Below are positions 1-8,965 of a DNA stretch of 64,000 nucleotides, in pieces; position 1 is the stretch's first letter; every line of letters starts with the position of its first letter. This DNA comes from Rhizobium sullae (GTDB lineage: Bacteria > Pseudomonadota > Alphaproteobacteria > Rhizobiales > Rhizobiaceae). The translations under genes were made by a program, and so were the position numbers. Under the pieces are notes generated by a model, which saw only the letters and a list, made by a program, of their open reading frames with translations, did not search any database and was not told the origin of the DNA. The stretch covers positions 1,612,001-1,676,000 of the forward strand of contig NZ_CP104144.1 in NCBI RefSeq assembly GCF_025200715.1, given 5' to 3'.

Positions 1-558
1 CGTGGAGGCGCCGAGGAATCCTCGGTCGCGCAGGTGCAGGCCCTGTTCGACGTCAATCTGTTCGGCGTCATCCGCATGACCAATGCGGTGTTGCCGGCGA
101 TGCGGCAGCACGGTGGAGGGCGCATCATCAACATAGGCTCGATCCTGGGATTGGTCCCCGCGCCATACTCGGCTCACTACTCGGCCGCCAAGCACGCGCT
201 CGAGGGCTATTCGGAATCCGTCGATCATGAGGTTCGTGCCTTCAACGTTCGTGTCTCGGTCATCGAGCCGGCATTCGTCCGTACCGTCTTCGACCAGAAC
301 GGCATCGAGCCGGATTCCGTGTTGAAAGAATACAATCGGGCTCGAGCCGGGGTCGACGCGCTCCTTCGCGATGTGATGCCGAAAGCCGACCGACCGGAGA
401 TAGTGGCGGATGTGGTCGTGAAGGCCGCGACCGATGCCCCTCCGCGACCGCGCTATACCGCCGGCAAGGCTGCGCGGCAGGTCAGCCTCTTGCGCCGCTT
501 TGCCCCCGTGGGGATATTCGACAAGAGCCTGCGCAAGCAGTTCCGCTTACCGGTCTGA
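1..558 (+). CDS. Short-chain dehydrogenase/reductase (5' end outside window)
   Basis: The reading frame is open from the first base, so the gene starts upstream and its Rossmann glycine motif is not visible. What remains (185 residues) is the C-terminal two thirds of a classical SDR: the DVNLFG segment of beta-4/alpha-4, the IINIGS strand with the catalytic Ser, and the YSAAK motif with catalytic Tyr and Lys. These reduce or oxidise a carbonyl/alcohol with NAD(P)H. The substrate cannot be told from the sequence. It lies 85 bp upstream of an alpha/beta hydrolase and an MDR oxidoreductase on the same strand, so the three may form one operon handling a small carbonyl or ester compound. Confidence 0.85.
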   Translation, partial: RGGAEESSVAQVQALFDVNLFGVIRMTNAVLPAMRQHGGGRIINIGSILGLVPAPYSAHYSAAKHALEGYSESVDHEVRAFNVRVSVIEPAFVRTVFDQNGIEPDSVLKEYNRARAGVDALLRDVMPKADRPEIVADVVVKAATDAPPRPRYTAGKAARQVSLLRRFAPVGIFDKSLRKQFRLPV

Positions 559-643
559 ACAACAGCGAGGCAGAAGATTTCACGCACATGCGACTAGCAC
601 CACAAACACAATTGCCAGGCCCTACAGGACGGAGGTGCCACGC

Positions 644-1585
644 ATGACGCATACATTCAATCAGTCGCCCCGTTCACGGACCTTGTTCCATGACACGCCA
701 ACTCGCTCTGTCGATGTCGGCGGCACGGCATTTGTCTACCGGGAGGTCGGGCCTAAGAGGGGCGTGCCGGTGATCCTGCTCAACCATCTCGCTGCTCAGC
801 TGGACAATTTTGATCCCCGCATCGTCGACGGCCTCGCTGCGACCCGGCGGGTGATTGCCTTCGACAATCGCGGCATCGGTGCTTCGGGTGGCAAAACTCC
901 GTCGACCATTTCCGAGATGGCGCGGGATGCGGTCGCCTTTATCCGGGCGTTGGGGTTCGAGGAAGTCGACCTCGTCGGCTTTTCACTCGGCGGCTTCGTG
1001 GCGCAGGAGATTGTGCTGACTGAGCCTAAGCTTGTGCACAAACTCATCCTGGCTGGCACGGGGCCGGCCGGTGGGGAAGGCATCGACAAGGTGACGCCGC
1101 TGACGATCATGGACATGATCAAGGGCGCGCTGACTTTTCGGGATCCGAAGTACTATCTCTTCTTCACAAGGACGCCGAATGGGCGCCGCGCCGCCAAGGC
1201 ATTTTTGGAACGGCTGAAAGAGCGCCGCACCGACCGGGATGGGGCGATATCGCTGAGCGCGTTCGGCGCGCAACTCAAAGCGATCAAGGCCTACGGACTG
1301 CAGGCACCGCAAAATCTGAACGCCATCCGCGTTCCTACTTTGGTTGCGAATGGCGACCAAGACAAGATGGTGCCGAGCAGCAATACCTACGATCTCGCCC
1401 GGCGTATCCCGGGGGCGCATCTGGTTATCTACCCGGATGCGGGGCATGGCGGGGTATTTCAGAACTTCGCCGATTTCGTCCCGAGAGCTCTGTCCTTCCT
1501 TGAGGCTGAGGCACTCCCGCAGGGCGGCTATGCAGCTGAAAATATTCGGCTTGTTTCGTCCCAAAACACCAACAGATCCTCTTAG
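644..1585 (+). CDS. Alpha/beta-fold hydrolase
   Basis: A 313-residue protein of the alpha/beta hydrolase superfamily. The nucleophile elbow GFSLGG (Ser) is near residue 105, the oxyanion-side segment NHLAAQLDNFDPR precedes it, the acid sits in NGDQDKMVP and the catalytic His in the DAGHGG motif near the C-terminus, so the triad looks complete. The start at 644 is chosen because GGAGG lies 8 bp upstream and the SDR gene ends at 558; a longer in-frame extension has no homology-like content. No signal peptide is seen, so it should be cytoplasmic. The family includes esterases, peroxidases and C-C hydrolases; the exact activity is not assigned. It probably shares a transcript with the flanking oxidoreductases. 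Confidence 0.9.
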   Translation: MTHTFNQSPRSRTLFHDTPTRSVDVGGTAFVYREVGPKRGVPVILLNHLAAQLDNFDPRIVDGLAATRRVIAFDNRGIGASGGKTPSTISEMARDAVAFIRALGFEEVDLVGFSLGGFVAQEIVLTEPKLVHKLILAGTGPAGGEGIDKVTPLTIMDMIKGALTFRDPKYYLFFTRTPNGRRAAKAFLERLKERRTDRDGAISLSAFGAQLKAIKAYGLQAPQNLNAIRVPTLVANGDQDKMVPSSNTYDLARRIPGAHLVIYPDAGHGGVFQNFADFVPRALSFLEAEALPQGGYAAENIRLVSSQNTNRSS

Positions 1586-1597
1586 AAAGTTACTGCC

Positions 1598-2599
1598 ATG
1601 AAGGCGTTCGTTGTCGATAAGTATAATAAAAAGGGCATTCTGCGGCTGGCCGAGATGCCGGAGCCCGAGCTTCAGGACCACGATGTCTTGGTCGAGGTCC
1701 ATGCCGCAGGGGTGAATCTGCTGGATTCAAAGATCAGAACAGGCGAATTTAAGCTCATCCTTCCCTATCGCCGACCCTTCATCCTGGGCCACGATGTGGC
1801 TGGGATGGTGGTCCGGGTGGGATCAAACGTCCGCAAATTCAAGCCCGGTGACGAAGTCTACGCGCGGCCGCGCGATGGCCGGATAGGAACGTTCGCCCAA
1901 TCGATCGCCATCAATGAAGCTGACGTCGCCTTGAAGCCCCAGAACCTCAGCATGGAAGAGGCGGCCTCGATCCCGCTGGTCGGTCTAACTGCTTGGCAGA
2001 CGCTCGTCGAAAGGGCAAAGCTGAAGAAGGGACAGAAAGTCTTCATTCAGGCCGGCTCCGGCGGCGTGGGAACACTCGCCATTCAACTGGCAAAGCAGCT
2101 CGGCGCGACCGTTGCGACGACAGCGAGCGCAGCGAGTGCCGATCTGGTCAAGGGTCTTGGCGCCGATGTCGTCGTCGACTACAGGAAAGACGACTTCGAG
2201 AACGTCCTGTCGGGCTACGATGTCGTCTTGAACAGCCAGGATACCAGAACGCTTGAAAAATCCCTGAATGTGCTGAAGCCGGGTGGGAAGCTCATCTCCA
2301 TCTCCGGTCCCCCGGATCCCGAATTTGCCAAGGAGCAGGGACTGAACCTGGTGCTGCGGTTGATACTGCACCTATTAAGCCGCGCTATTCGGATCAAGGC
2401 CAAGCACCGTGGCGTGAGATATTCGTTCCTTTTCATGTGGGCGCAGGGTGATCAGCTGAGCAAAATCACGTCCCTTATAGAATCGGGAGCGATCCGCCCG
2501 GTTGTCGATCGGGTCTTTCCATTTGAAGCGACCAACGAGGCTCTGGCTTACGTCGAAACAGGACGTGCCAAGGGCAAGGTCGTCATCAAGGTCAGATAG
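1598..2599 (+). CDS. NAD(P)-dependent alcohol dehydrogenase, quinone oxidoreductase-like (MDR family)
   Basis: A 333-residue medium-chain dehydrogenase/reductase. The N-terminal GroES-like domain has the GVNLLDSKIR and GHDVAGMVV segments. The nucleotide-binding domain has QAGSGGVGTLAIQLAK, the AXXGXXG-type cofactor loop typical of NADPH-dependent zinc-free quinone reductases, followed by LGADVVVDY. The zinc-ligand cysteines of classical alcohol dehydrogenases are absent. It probably reduces a quinone or an alpha,beta-unsaturated carbonyl. It starts 12 bp after the hydrolase stop codon, which indicates co-transcription. No dedicated regulator is visible in this window. Confidence 0.9.
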   Translation: MKAFVVDKYNKKGILRLAEMPEPELQDHDVLVEVHAAGVNLLDSKIRTGEFKLILPYRRPFILGHDVAGMVVRVGSNVRKFKPGDEVYARPRDGRIGTFAQSIAINEADVALKPQNLSMEEAASIPLVGLTAWQTLVERAKLKKGQKVFIQAGSGGVGTLAIQLAKQLGATVATTASAASADLVKGLGADVVVDYRKDDFENVLSGYDVVLNSQDTRTLEKSLNVLKPGGKLISISGPPDPEFAKEQGLNLVLRLILHLLSRAIRIKAKHRGVRYSFLFMWAQGDQLSKITSLIESGAIRPVVDRVFPFEATNEALAYVETGRAKGKVVIKVR

Positions 2600-2925
2600 C
2601 AATTTCCTTGCTTTTGTTGGAACGCAAGACGGCCTCACTCGATGTCCATCGCGCATCTGGTCGTTCCGTCGAGCTCCAGTTATCTTGGAACCGGGGACAT
2701 GGCGGTCTCCGGGAGCCAAGCTGGGCGGACGGACGTATCGGCGAGTGCTTCGTTCTTCACCCGGAAAGCCGTTTAATCTACCGGGACGACCTACAGAGGG
2801 TGATCTAGGAGCGTCTCGTATGTCACCACTGACCCGGCTTGATCATTTTGCTCAGGAACGGAGCGGGGACGGTGCCAAAAACCGACCTCGAAGAGCTCGT
2901 GTTATCCGACACCGCCCGCGATTTT
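2600..2925. other. Intergenic region, 326 bp
   Basis: This stretch lies between two convergent genes (MDR on + and DUF899 on -). Short open frames are present on both strands but none has a ribosome-binding site or recognisable motif. I see no convincing terminator hairpin with a T-tract. Confidence 0.5.
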
Positions 2926-3642
2926 TTATGTTTGAGATGAGTAGGAAAGCTTGGGATACCAATCTGCCGGACGTCCCTCCGGCGTGGCATCGAGTACCGT
3001 CCAGATCGGCATGAGGTCGGGCGCACCGCGCGGATCCTGTCCCGGATCGGCCGTCACTTGTCCCATTTCTTCGCTCCAGAAGTGGCGTATCGTGCCGTCG
3101 CGCCGGGTGAAGACATTGAACGCGGCATCATCGCTGCCACCTTCGCCGAGCGCGCGATAGTCCCGGCTGTAGTCGCCATCAATGTCCGAATAAAGCGGCA
3201 GATAGCGCCAGCCGCGCTCCTTCTTGAACGACAGCAGTCTTTCGATGGGCGAGCGAGCAACGACCGCCAGCGCTACCCGTTGCTGCATGTCGGGCACTTC
3301 ACCGTCCCAGGCAGACAGCAAGCACGTGCACATAGGACAAGGACGCTCCCGTTCGGGACCGAACATGTAGCTGTAGACAACCAATGTATCCTTGTCGGCG
3401 AACAGGTCATTCAATGTCACGGGACCGCCATTTCCCTGAAACCTATATTCCTTTCTCACCCCGCCTCCAGGCGGAAGAGCGCGCCTTTGCTCGGCGACGC
3501 GCTCGATGTGGCGGCGCAACTCGATCTCTTCGGCAAGCAGAGCATCGCGCGCACGCCGATAGTCTTCACTTTCATTTGGAAATCGCGCACCGTTTCTGCG
3601 GGCGAGTTCGATTGCAGGTGTAAGTTGCTGATGATCGGTCAT
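2926..3642 (-). CDS. DUF899 family thioredoxin-fold protein
   Basis: A 238-residue protein with the hallmarks of DUF899: an N-terminal helical region rich in Arg/Glu, the YRFQG and LVVYSYMFG strands, a Cys-rich CPMCTC segment at the thioredoxin-like active-site position, and the AFNVFTRRDGTIRHFW C-terminal block. Members are cytoplasmic thioredoxin-like proteins of unknown substrate. The start is supported by GGAGG 6 bp upstream on the minus strand. It stands alone: panB ends 255 bp upstream on the same strand, and the MDR gene converges from the other side. The sequence between it and panB holds no recognisable gene. Redox function is a family-level inference. Confidence 0.87.
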   Translation of the reverse strand: MTDHQQLTPAIELARRNGARFPNESEDYRRARDALLAEEIELRRHIERVAEQRRALPPGGGVRKEYRFQGNGGPVTLNDLFADKDTLVVYSYMFGPERERPCPMCTCLLSAWDGEVPDMQQRVALAVVARSPIERLLSFKKERGWRYLPLYSDIDGDYSRDYRALGEGGSDDAAFNVFTRRDGTIRHFWSEEMGQVTADPGQDPRGAPDLMPIWTVLDATPEGRPADWYPKLSYSSQT

Positions 3643-3897
3643 AATATCCTCCGTCGATCTGATCGTGAGAGAGGAGCCATCTGCCGTCTCTCCCAGGCTA
3701 TTGAACGCAAGGCACCGGCTGTCATTCGAATGCCGATCTGGAACTTGAGCGTTCGCCTGTGCAAGGACGATTGACGAGCGCCGAAATCGACAGCGCTGCG
3801 GATAATGTTTCCCTGTTCTTGCGAAAAAGATCGGCCTGCCCGGCTTCGAAGACTTTTTCTAAACGCCGACAGGAAGATGGTATGCAGAACCTGCGGA

Positions 3898-4728
3898 TCA
3901 ACCCGGTGGAGTTCGGATCTCGAAGGTGTGTTCCTTACCCGGGAAGCGGTGGTTTCGGACATCGTCGGCATAAGCGCTTGCCGCGTCGTCAATCGCTTGT
4001 GCGAGACCGGCATAGCGCTTGACAAATTTGGGCGTGAAATCCGTGAACATGCCGAGCATGTCGTCGGCAACCAGGATCTGCCCGTCGCAGGCCGGCGAGG
4101 CGCCGATGCCGATCGTGGGTACGTGGACCGCAGCGGTCACCTCGCGCGCCAGAGGTTCGACCATGCCCTCGATGACGACTGCAAAAGCACCGGACCCGCC
4201 AACCGCTCTGGCATCCCGCCTGATCTTGGCGGTCTCGCTTTCGCAGTGGCCGAGCGAACGGTAGCTGCCGGCCGTATGCACCTGTTGCGGCATCAGCCCG
4301 ATATGTCCGCAGACCGGCACGCCGCGGGTGGTCAGGAAGGCGATGGTCTCGACCATCTCCTCGCCACCCTCCAGCTTGACGCCATCGCAGCCGGTTTCCT
4401 GCATGATCCGCACGGCGCTTCGAAAAGCCTGTTCCTTCGATTCCTGATAGCTGCCGAAGGGCAGATCGACGATGACGCAGGCCCGTGTGACGCCGCGCAT
4501 GACCGCCTGGCCGTGGGCGATCATCATGTCAAGTGTAACGGAAATCGTGCTCGGCAGACCATAAAGCACCATCCCGACGGAATCACCGACCAAAAGCAGA
4601 TCGCAATGAGCATCAAGGGCGCGCGCCATCGGTGTGGTATAAGCGGTCAGGCAGACGATCGGCGCTGAGCCCTTCATGGACTGGATGCGAGACGGTGTCA
4701 GCCGCTTTTGACTGGAAGCCTTGCTCAT
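3898..4728 (-). CDS. panB: 3-methyl-2-oxobutanoate hydroxymethyltransferase (ketopantoate hydroxymethyltransferase)
   Basis: First committed step of pantothenate (CoA) synthesis: transfers a hydroxymethyl group from 5,10-methylene-tetrahydrofolate to 2-oxoisovalerate. The 276-residue length is normal. Characteristic segments are [13 protein letters not shown], the metal-binding [14 protein letters not shown], the VKLEGGEE strand and GHIGLMPQ. The ATG at 4728 shares one base with the panC stop (TGATG), showing translational coupling; a GTG three bases earlier is an alternative. PanB and PanC are adjacent in the pathway as well as on the DNA: ketopantoate, after reduction to pantoate, is the substrate of PanC. 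Confidence 0.96.
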   Translation of the reverse strand: MSKASSQKRLTPSRIQSMKGSAPIVCLTAYTTPMARALDAHCDLLLVGDSVGMVLYGLPSTISVTLDMMIAHGQAVMRGVTRACVIVDLPFGSYQESKEQAFRSAVRIMQETGCDGVKLEGGEEMVETIAFLTTRGVPVCGHIGLMPQQVHTAGSYRSLGHCESETAKIRRDARAVGGSGAFAVVIEGMVEPLAREVTAAVHVPTIGIGASPACDGQILVADDMLGMFTDFTPKFVKRYAGLAQAIDDAASAYADDVRNHRFPGKEHTFEIRTPPG

Positions 4729-5603
4729 CACGCAGCCCTCGAATGGGTTTGGCCCTGGCGGCCGATGATCCTGTTGTCGAGAAGCCTGGTCGTGCCGAGC
4801 CGTACGAAGAGGGCGACAAGCGCTGACTGATCGCGCAAAGTTTCGAGCGGCTTTAGGGTCATCGGATCGCGAACGGCGACGACTTCAGCCACGGCGAGCG
4901 GCTCGCGAGCAATGAACGCGGTCAATGCGGCCTCGAGCGCTTGCGGCTCATCGATTCCCTCATTGTAAAGTCGTTCAGCCTCATCGAGCGCCTTTGGAAC
5001 GATCACTGCAGCAGCACGCTCGTCAGCCGTCAGGTAGCTATTACGCGACGAGAACGCCAGCCCGTCTGCCTCGCGCACGGTCTCGACGGCGACAATGCGA
5101 ACCGGCTGAGCAAGATCCTCGACCATCCGTTTGATGATCATGACTTGCTGGTAGTCCTTTTTTCCGAGATAGGCCGCATGCGGCTGAATGATATTGAAAA
5201 GCTTGGTCACGACGGTCGCGACACCTGTAAAATGTCCGGGCCGCACGGCACCCTCCAACTCGCTACCAAGCGACGGTACGTCCACGATAGTCTGCATTGG
5301 GCGCGGATACATCTCGTCAGCGCTTGGGGCGAAAAGAATATCAACGCCGGCGTCAGAGAGCATGGCACTGTCCCTTTCGAGGTCTCTCGGATATCGCGTG
5401 AGGTCTTCGTTTTGGCCGAACTGCAGCGGATTGACGAAGATGGAGACGACGACGGCATCGTTCTCGCTGCGGGCATGCGCGACCAGTTCCATATGCCCGG
5501 CATGAAGGAATCCCATCGTCGGGACGAAGCCGAGCGTCCGGCCTTCATTCTTGATCGCCGCGATGTGCTCCCGCAGTTCGGCAATCCTTGTTACGAAACG
5601 CAT
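4728..5603 (-). CDS. panC: Pantoate--beta-alanine ligase (pantothenate synthetase)
   Basis: Joins pantoate and beta-alanine at the expense of ATP (to AMP and PPi). The 291-residue protein carries the N-terminal [10 protein letters not shown] motif (HIGH-like nucleotide-binding signature), [13 protein letters not shown], the FTGVATVV pantoate-binding segment, LGKKDYQQ and the SSRNSYL (KMSKS-like) motif. GGGGAGG lies 7 bp upstream of the ATG. It is the first gene of a panC-panB operon; the promoter must lie in the 308-bp gap upstream. From memory, in Rhizobium etli and R. leguminosarum panC-panB are on large plasmids instead of the chromosome, which bears on what replicon this window comes from. 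Confidence 0.97.
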   Translation of the reverse strand: MRFVTRIAELREHIAAIKNEGRTLGFVPTMGFLHAGHMELVAHARSENDAVVVSIFVNPLQFGQNEDLTRYPRDLERDSAMLSDAGVDILFAPSADEMYPRPMQTIVDVPSLGSELEGAVRPGHFTGVATVVTKLFNIIQPHAAYLGKKDYQQVMIIKRMVEDLAQPVRIVAVETVREADGLAFSSRNSYLTADERAAAVIVPKALDEAERLYNEGIDEPQALEAALTAFIAREPLAVAEVVAVRDPMTLKPLETLRDQSALVALFVRLGTTRLLDNRIIGRQGQTHSRAA

Positions 5604-5911
5604 CCTTCAACCTCCCCAGAAAGCGGTGGCGGATAGAAGTTGATTTCGCGCGAAGCGTCAACTTACCTACTAAGATAATATCGATTAGAAGCTCATCAAA
5701 CCGATTTCAGGCAATGACGAGCAGAGCGGCCTTCCAGAATGGGGTTCCCAAGCTGAGACTTCAGCATCGATGTGCGCTAGACCGATTTCCTGGGACGTCC
5801 ACCCTTGGCACCGTTCGCGCGGCTTGCTGCTATTTTTGCGGGAGAACGAGAGACAACAACCCAACAACTTAGGTATTTCAAGATCAGGCTGCCCTATCCT
5901 GGCGGCAATTG
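5604..5911. other. Intergenic region, 308 bp, with the panC promoter side
   Basis: Between the dehydrogenase stop codon (5912, minus strand) and the panC start. It should contain the panC-panB promoter. A minus-strand open frame at 5685-5867 has no ribosome-binding site or family motif and I do not call it. No hairpin terminator is obvious. Confidence 0.45.
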
Positions 5912-6805
5912 CTACGCCACACCGTTTTGCCGGGCGACGAAGTCCGCGAGATGCGGCACGTAATCCTCAGGACCGTTGCCGCCACCTGCGACTGCCGCGG
6001 CATAGGAATTCTTCACCGCACTTGCGAGTGGCGCAGCAATCGTCGCGTCATTCGCCATGGATTCCAGATATTTCAGATCCTTGTAGGCATTCGAAAGGGT
6101 GAAGCGATGGGCATTCCGGTTGCCTTCCAGGGCGCAACCCATGAAGGTTTGGTAAAATCCGCTGTCCATGCGCCCACCACGAATGACGCTGTCGAAGCGT
6201 TCGACCGAAATCCCAACCTTCCGGGAAAGTGCCAGCGCTTCGGCGAAGAGCGCGCCCATGCCCAAGGCAATGAAATTGTTGAGGAGTTTCATGCGATGGC
6301 CGTCGGCGACCCCACCGATATGGACGATCTTCGCTGCCCAGGTCGATATCACCGGCTGAATCCGCGCGAACGTCGCGTCATCCGCGCCGACCATGCAATC
6401 CAGCGTGCCCTCCCATGCTTCCTTCGGCGTCCGGCTGAGCGGCGCGTCGGCAAAGTGAACATTCTGCGCAGCGAGCGTTTCGGCCAGACGAACCGTCACC
6501 GTCGGGTCGCCTGTCGAACAGTCGACGATGACGGTTTGCGGGGCAAGAGCCGGCCGCATTTCCTCGATGACGGCGGACACTTCCTTCGAACTTGTGAGGC
6601 ATAAAAAGATCATGGTCGATTTTTTTGCGAGATCGTTGAGAGAGCTTGCCTCCCTGGCGCCGCGGCTCAGCAGATCCTCGACCGGCTTGCGATTGCGATG
6701 AGCGATCACCGTCAAGGGCAAGCCTTTTTCGACGATGTTCTTCGCAATGCCATGCCCCATCAGTCCAACACCGACAAAGCCGACTTTCTCTGGTATTTCA
6801 GCCAT
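5912..6805 (-). CDS. NAD(P)-dependent beta-hydroxyacid dehydrogenase (3-HIBADH family)
   Basis: A 297-residue member of the 6-phosphogluconate/3-hydroxyisobutyrate dehydrogenase superfamily. It has the N-terminal GFVGVGLMGHGIAKN dinucleotide-binding loop, the substrate-binding DAPLSRTPKEAWEGTL segment, and KLLNNFIALG carrying the conserved catalytic Lys. The start at 6805 is chosen for the GGGAGAG upstream; the longer frame adds 14 residues without homology. It ends the minus-strand otnK-otnC transcript, 49 bp after otnC, so it is likely to oxidise a related C4 sugar acid. It is clearly a different subgroup from the LtnD-type enzyme at 8966-9886. Exact substrate unknown. Confidence 0.86.
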   Translation of the reverse strand: MAEIPEKVGFVGVGLMGHGIAKNIVEKGLPLTVIAHRNRKPVEDLLSRGAREASSLNDLAKKSTMIFLCLTSSKEVSAVIEEMRPALAPQTVIVDCSTGDPTVTVRLAETLAAQNVHFADAPLSRTPKEAWEGTLDCMVGADDATFARIQPVISTWAAKIVHIGGVADGHRMKLLNNFIALGMGALFAEALALSRKVGISVERFDSVIRGGRMDSGFYQTFMGCALEGNRNAHRFTLSNAYKDLKYLESMANDATIAAPLASAVKNSYAAAVAGGGNGPEDYVPHLADFVARQNGVA

Positions 6806-6854
6806 TGCTCTCTCCCATTCATTCGTTCTGAAGTTCAGCCGCCACACACATGGC

Positions 6855-7496
6855 TTAAGGAAGGTTGAAACGCTTGCGCAGGTCGTCCACCTGTTCTGCG
6901 GTCAGCATCCTTTTGGCGTGATGCTGCAGCATGAGAAAAAGCTTTGCGGTTTCTTCAAGCTCTTCGGCGGCGAACTGGGCATTTGCAAGCGTCGTGCCAG
7001 CGACGACCGGCCCGTGATTGGCAAGCAACATGGCGTGATGGCGCCCGGCGAGCGACCGGACTGCGTCTGCGAGCGCCATATCGCCGGGTGCGAAATAGGG
7101 AACAAGCGGCAAGCGCCCGACGCGCATGACGTAATAGGCAGTCAGAGGCGGCAGGACGTCCTCAGGGTCGGTGTCGCTCAGGATGCTGACGGCGGTTGCG
7201 TGGCTCGAATGGAGGTGGACGACGGCACCGGCATCGCTGCGTTCGCCATACATCGAAAAATGCAGGAACGCCTCCTTGGTCGGCGCGTCGCCAGACAGGA
7301 GCTTGCCCGACGCATCGAAGAGGGAAAGGCGGGCCGGATCGAGCGAACCCATCGAGGCATTGGTTGGCGTCATCAGCCACCCGCCCTCGGAAAGACGCAC
7401 CGAAATATTGCCGGTCGAGCCGGAAGTCAGCCCGCGTTCGAAAAGCGACTGCCCCGTGCGGCAGATCTCCTCGCGCAGGCGATTGATCTCATGCAT
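6855..7496 (-). CDS. otnC: 3-oxo-tetronate 4-phosphate decarboxylase (class II aldolase/adducin fold)
   Basis: A 213-residue class II aldolase-fold protein. Visible are SGNISVR-like phosphate binding (STGNISVRL), the catalytic acid in APTKEAFLH, the zinc-binding VVHLHSSHATA pair of His, and ANHGPVVAG with the third His. In the DUF1537-linked pathways OtnC decarboxylates 3-oxo-tetronate 4-phosphate to dihydroxyacetone phosphate. The start at 7496 overlaps the end of otnK by 8 bp, so translation is coupled; a longer frame reaching 7553 lies wholly within otnK and is unlikely. Alternatives in the same fold are L-fuculose-phosphate and L-ribulose-phosphate enzymes, but the otnK partner makes OtnC the best reading. 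Confidence 0.86.
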   Translation of the reverse strand: MHEINRLREEICRTGQSLFERGLTSGSTGNISVRLSEGGWLMTPTNASMGSLDPARLSLFDASGKLLSGDAPTKEAFLHFSMYGERSDAGAVVHLHSSHATAVSILSDTDPEDVLPPLTAYYVMRVGRLPLVPYFAPGDMALADAVRSLAGRHHAMLLANHGPVVAGTTLANAQFAAEELEETAKLFLMLQHHAKRMLTAEQVDDLRKRFNLP

Positions 7497-8775
7497 CTGG
7501 AGCCTCCGTTTCAAGCAGCGCCCGTGCCTTCTGGAAAAAATCCGGGGCGCCAAAATTGCCGGACTTCAATGCAAGCACAATATCTGGACCGCCGATGCTG
7601 CGGGTCCACGGCACGCCCGGATCAATTTCAGGACCGATCGAAAGCGCCTTGATCTCGAGCGCATTGATCACCGCGCCCGATGTTTCCCCGCCGGCAACGA
7701 GGAAACGGGTAAAACCCTTCTGCAAGAGCCGCCGCGCGACATCGGCCAGCGTCTGCTCGACAAGCGCTCCGGATTCGTGCCTCCCCATGCTTGCCTGGAT
7801 GCTCAGAAGCTCGTCCGGACTGGCGCTGGAATAGATCAACGGTGCACGGTCACTGGCCTGCGCAATCGCCCAGTCGGCAATCTGCGCCGCGCTCTGGCTT
7901 CCATCTGCAATCGCCGAAATATCAAGCCGCAGAGCCGCAGCGCCGGCGTTACGGGCGACTTCTATCTGCCCACGGGTCGCAAGCGAGCAGGATCCGGCAA
8001 GGATAACCGCTCGCCCGGCCGGCGCCGTGATGCGGGTCATGGCCTTTCGGACCGCCAATTTTCCTCGTTTCCTGAAATTGTCCGGCAATCCCATGGCAAT
8101 CCCGGATCCGCCCGTGACAAGCTTCATGCCGTCGCATGCAGCACCGATCGCCCGCAGATCGGTGTCCGACAACGTGTCGACGACAAGGATGCGCTTACCG
8201 GCCGCCTCATGCCGCGCAAAGGCCGCCCGGATGGCGGTCTCCCCTCTGGCGATCACCGGCCAATCGACGAGACCGACCGGACGCCTTGTCTGCCGCTGCA
8301 GCACGCGGACGAGGTCGGGATCTTCCATCGGCGTCAACGGATGATCCTTCAGCGGGCTTTCCGACAGAAGCCGGTCACCGACAAAAAGGTGACCCTTGTA
8401 GACGGTGCGGCCCGTCGCGGGAAAGGATGGGCAGGCAATCGTCAGTCCGCCACCGGTCAGGTCCTGAAGCGCGTCGGCGACTGGCCCGATATTGCCGTCA
8501 TCGGTGGAATCGAATGTCGAACAGTATTTGAAGAGCAGTTGCTCTGCGCCGGCAGCGAGCAAATTGCGTGCCGCTGCGACCGAATCCCTGACGGCATCCT
8601 CGGACGGCGCCGTTCTTGACTTGAGCGCGACGACCACCGCATCGGCATCCGCAAAAAGAGCACCCTCTTCCGGCAAGCCGATCAACTGGATGGTTCGCAT
8701 GCCCTCACGCGACAGCATGAGGCACAGATCGGTGGCTCCAGTGATATCGTCGGCTACTGCGCCAATAAGCATCAT
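7489..8775 (-). CDS. otnK: 3-oxo-tetronate kinase (DUF1537 family)
   Basis: A 428-residue four-carbon acid-sugar kinase. The N-terminal substrate-binding domain begins GAVADDITGATDL, the Asp-rich motif typical of the family, and the FKYCSTFDST segment follows. The C-terminal nucleotide-binding domain has VILAGSCSLATRGQ and the glycine-rich VAGGETSGAV loop. It phosphorylates 3-oxo-tetronate at O4, giving the substrate for OtnC. It is the first gene of the minus-strand otnK-otnC-dehydrogenase transcript and is divergent from ltnD; the 190-bp gap between the two start codons holds a LacI-type operator (8882-8895). Family relatives act on D-threonate, but OtnI and OtnC next door favour OtnK. Confidence 0.91.
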   Translation of the reverse strand: MMLIGAVADDITGATDLCLMLSREGMRTIQLIGLPEEGALFADADAVVVALKSRTAPSEDAVRDSVAAARNLLAAGAEQLLFKYCSTFDSTDDGNIGPVADALQDLTGGGLTIACPSFPATGRTVYKGHLFVGDRLLSESPLKDHPLTPMEDPDLVRVLQRQTRRPVGLVDWPVIARGETAIRAAFARHEAAGKRILVVDTLSDTDLRAIGAACDGMKLVTGGSGIAMGLPDNFRKRGKLAVRKAMTRITAPAGRAVILAGSCSLATRGQIEVARNAGAAALRLDISAIADGSQSAAQIADWAIAQASDRAPLIYSSASPDELLSIQASMGRHESGALVEQTLADVARRLLQKGFTRFLVAGGETSGAVINALEIKALSIGPEIDPGVPWTRSIGGPDIVLALKSGNFGAPDFFQKARALLETEAPDA

Positions 8776-8881
8776 CCCTCCTCGCTCTGCCGTTGTTCAC
8801 GCTTTTCCCACGAACTGCATTTGGAAGTCCGGCCAAAAATAAGAACTTGCAATCCGTTTCACCGATAAGCTAACCATAGAG

Positions 8882-8895
8882 TGGCAGCGCTGTCA
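8882..8895. promoter_or_regulatory. Probable LacI-type operator in the otnK/ltnD divergent promoter
   Basis: The 14-mer TGGCAGCGCTGTCA is a dyad with six of seven pairs matching and the central CG that LacI-family operators usually have. It lies in the 190-bp gap between the otnK (8775) and ltnD (8966) start codons. The LacI-family gene at 10819-11844 ends the ltnD-side transcript and is the obvious candidate to bind here, repressing both arms until a sugar-acid inducer appears. A weaker match around the AGCGCT core occurs at about 10667-10680, upstream of the lacI gene itself. Confidence 0.6.
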
Positions 8896-8965
8896 TTACT
8901 TTTTCGCGGGTCACACTTCAAGCCGAATTTGGCGCGTGGAAGGAACAGAACAATGGATCTCGAAC

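Noticed and set aside
983..1702. 239-codon open frame on the minus strand
   Set aside because: It is antisense to the alpha/beta hydrolase and MDR genes, has Arg/Leu-rich composition without motifs, and results from GC-rich third positions.
7171..8619. 482-codon open frame on the plus strand
   Set aside because: It lies opposite otnC and otnK, both of which have clear family motifs; the translation is Arg-rich and shows no family pattern.
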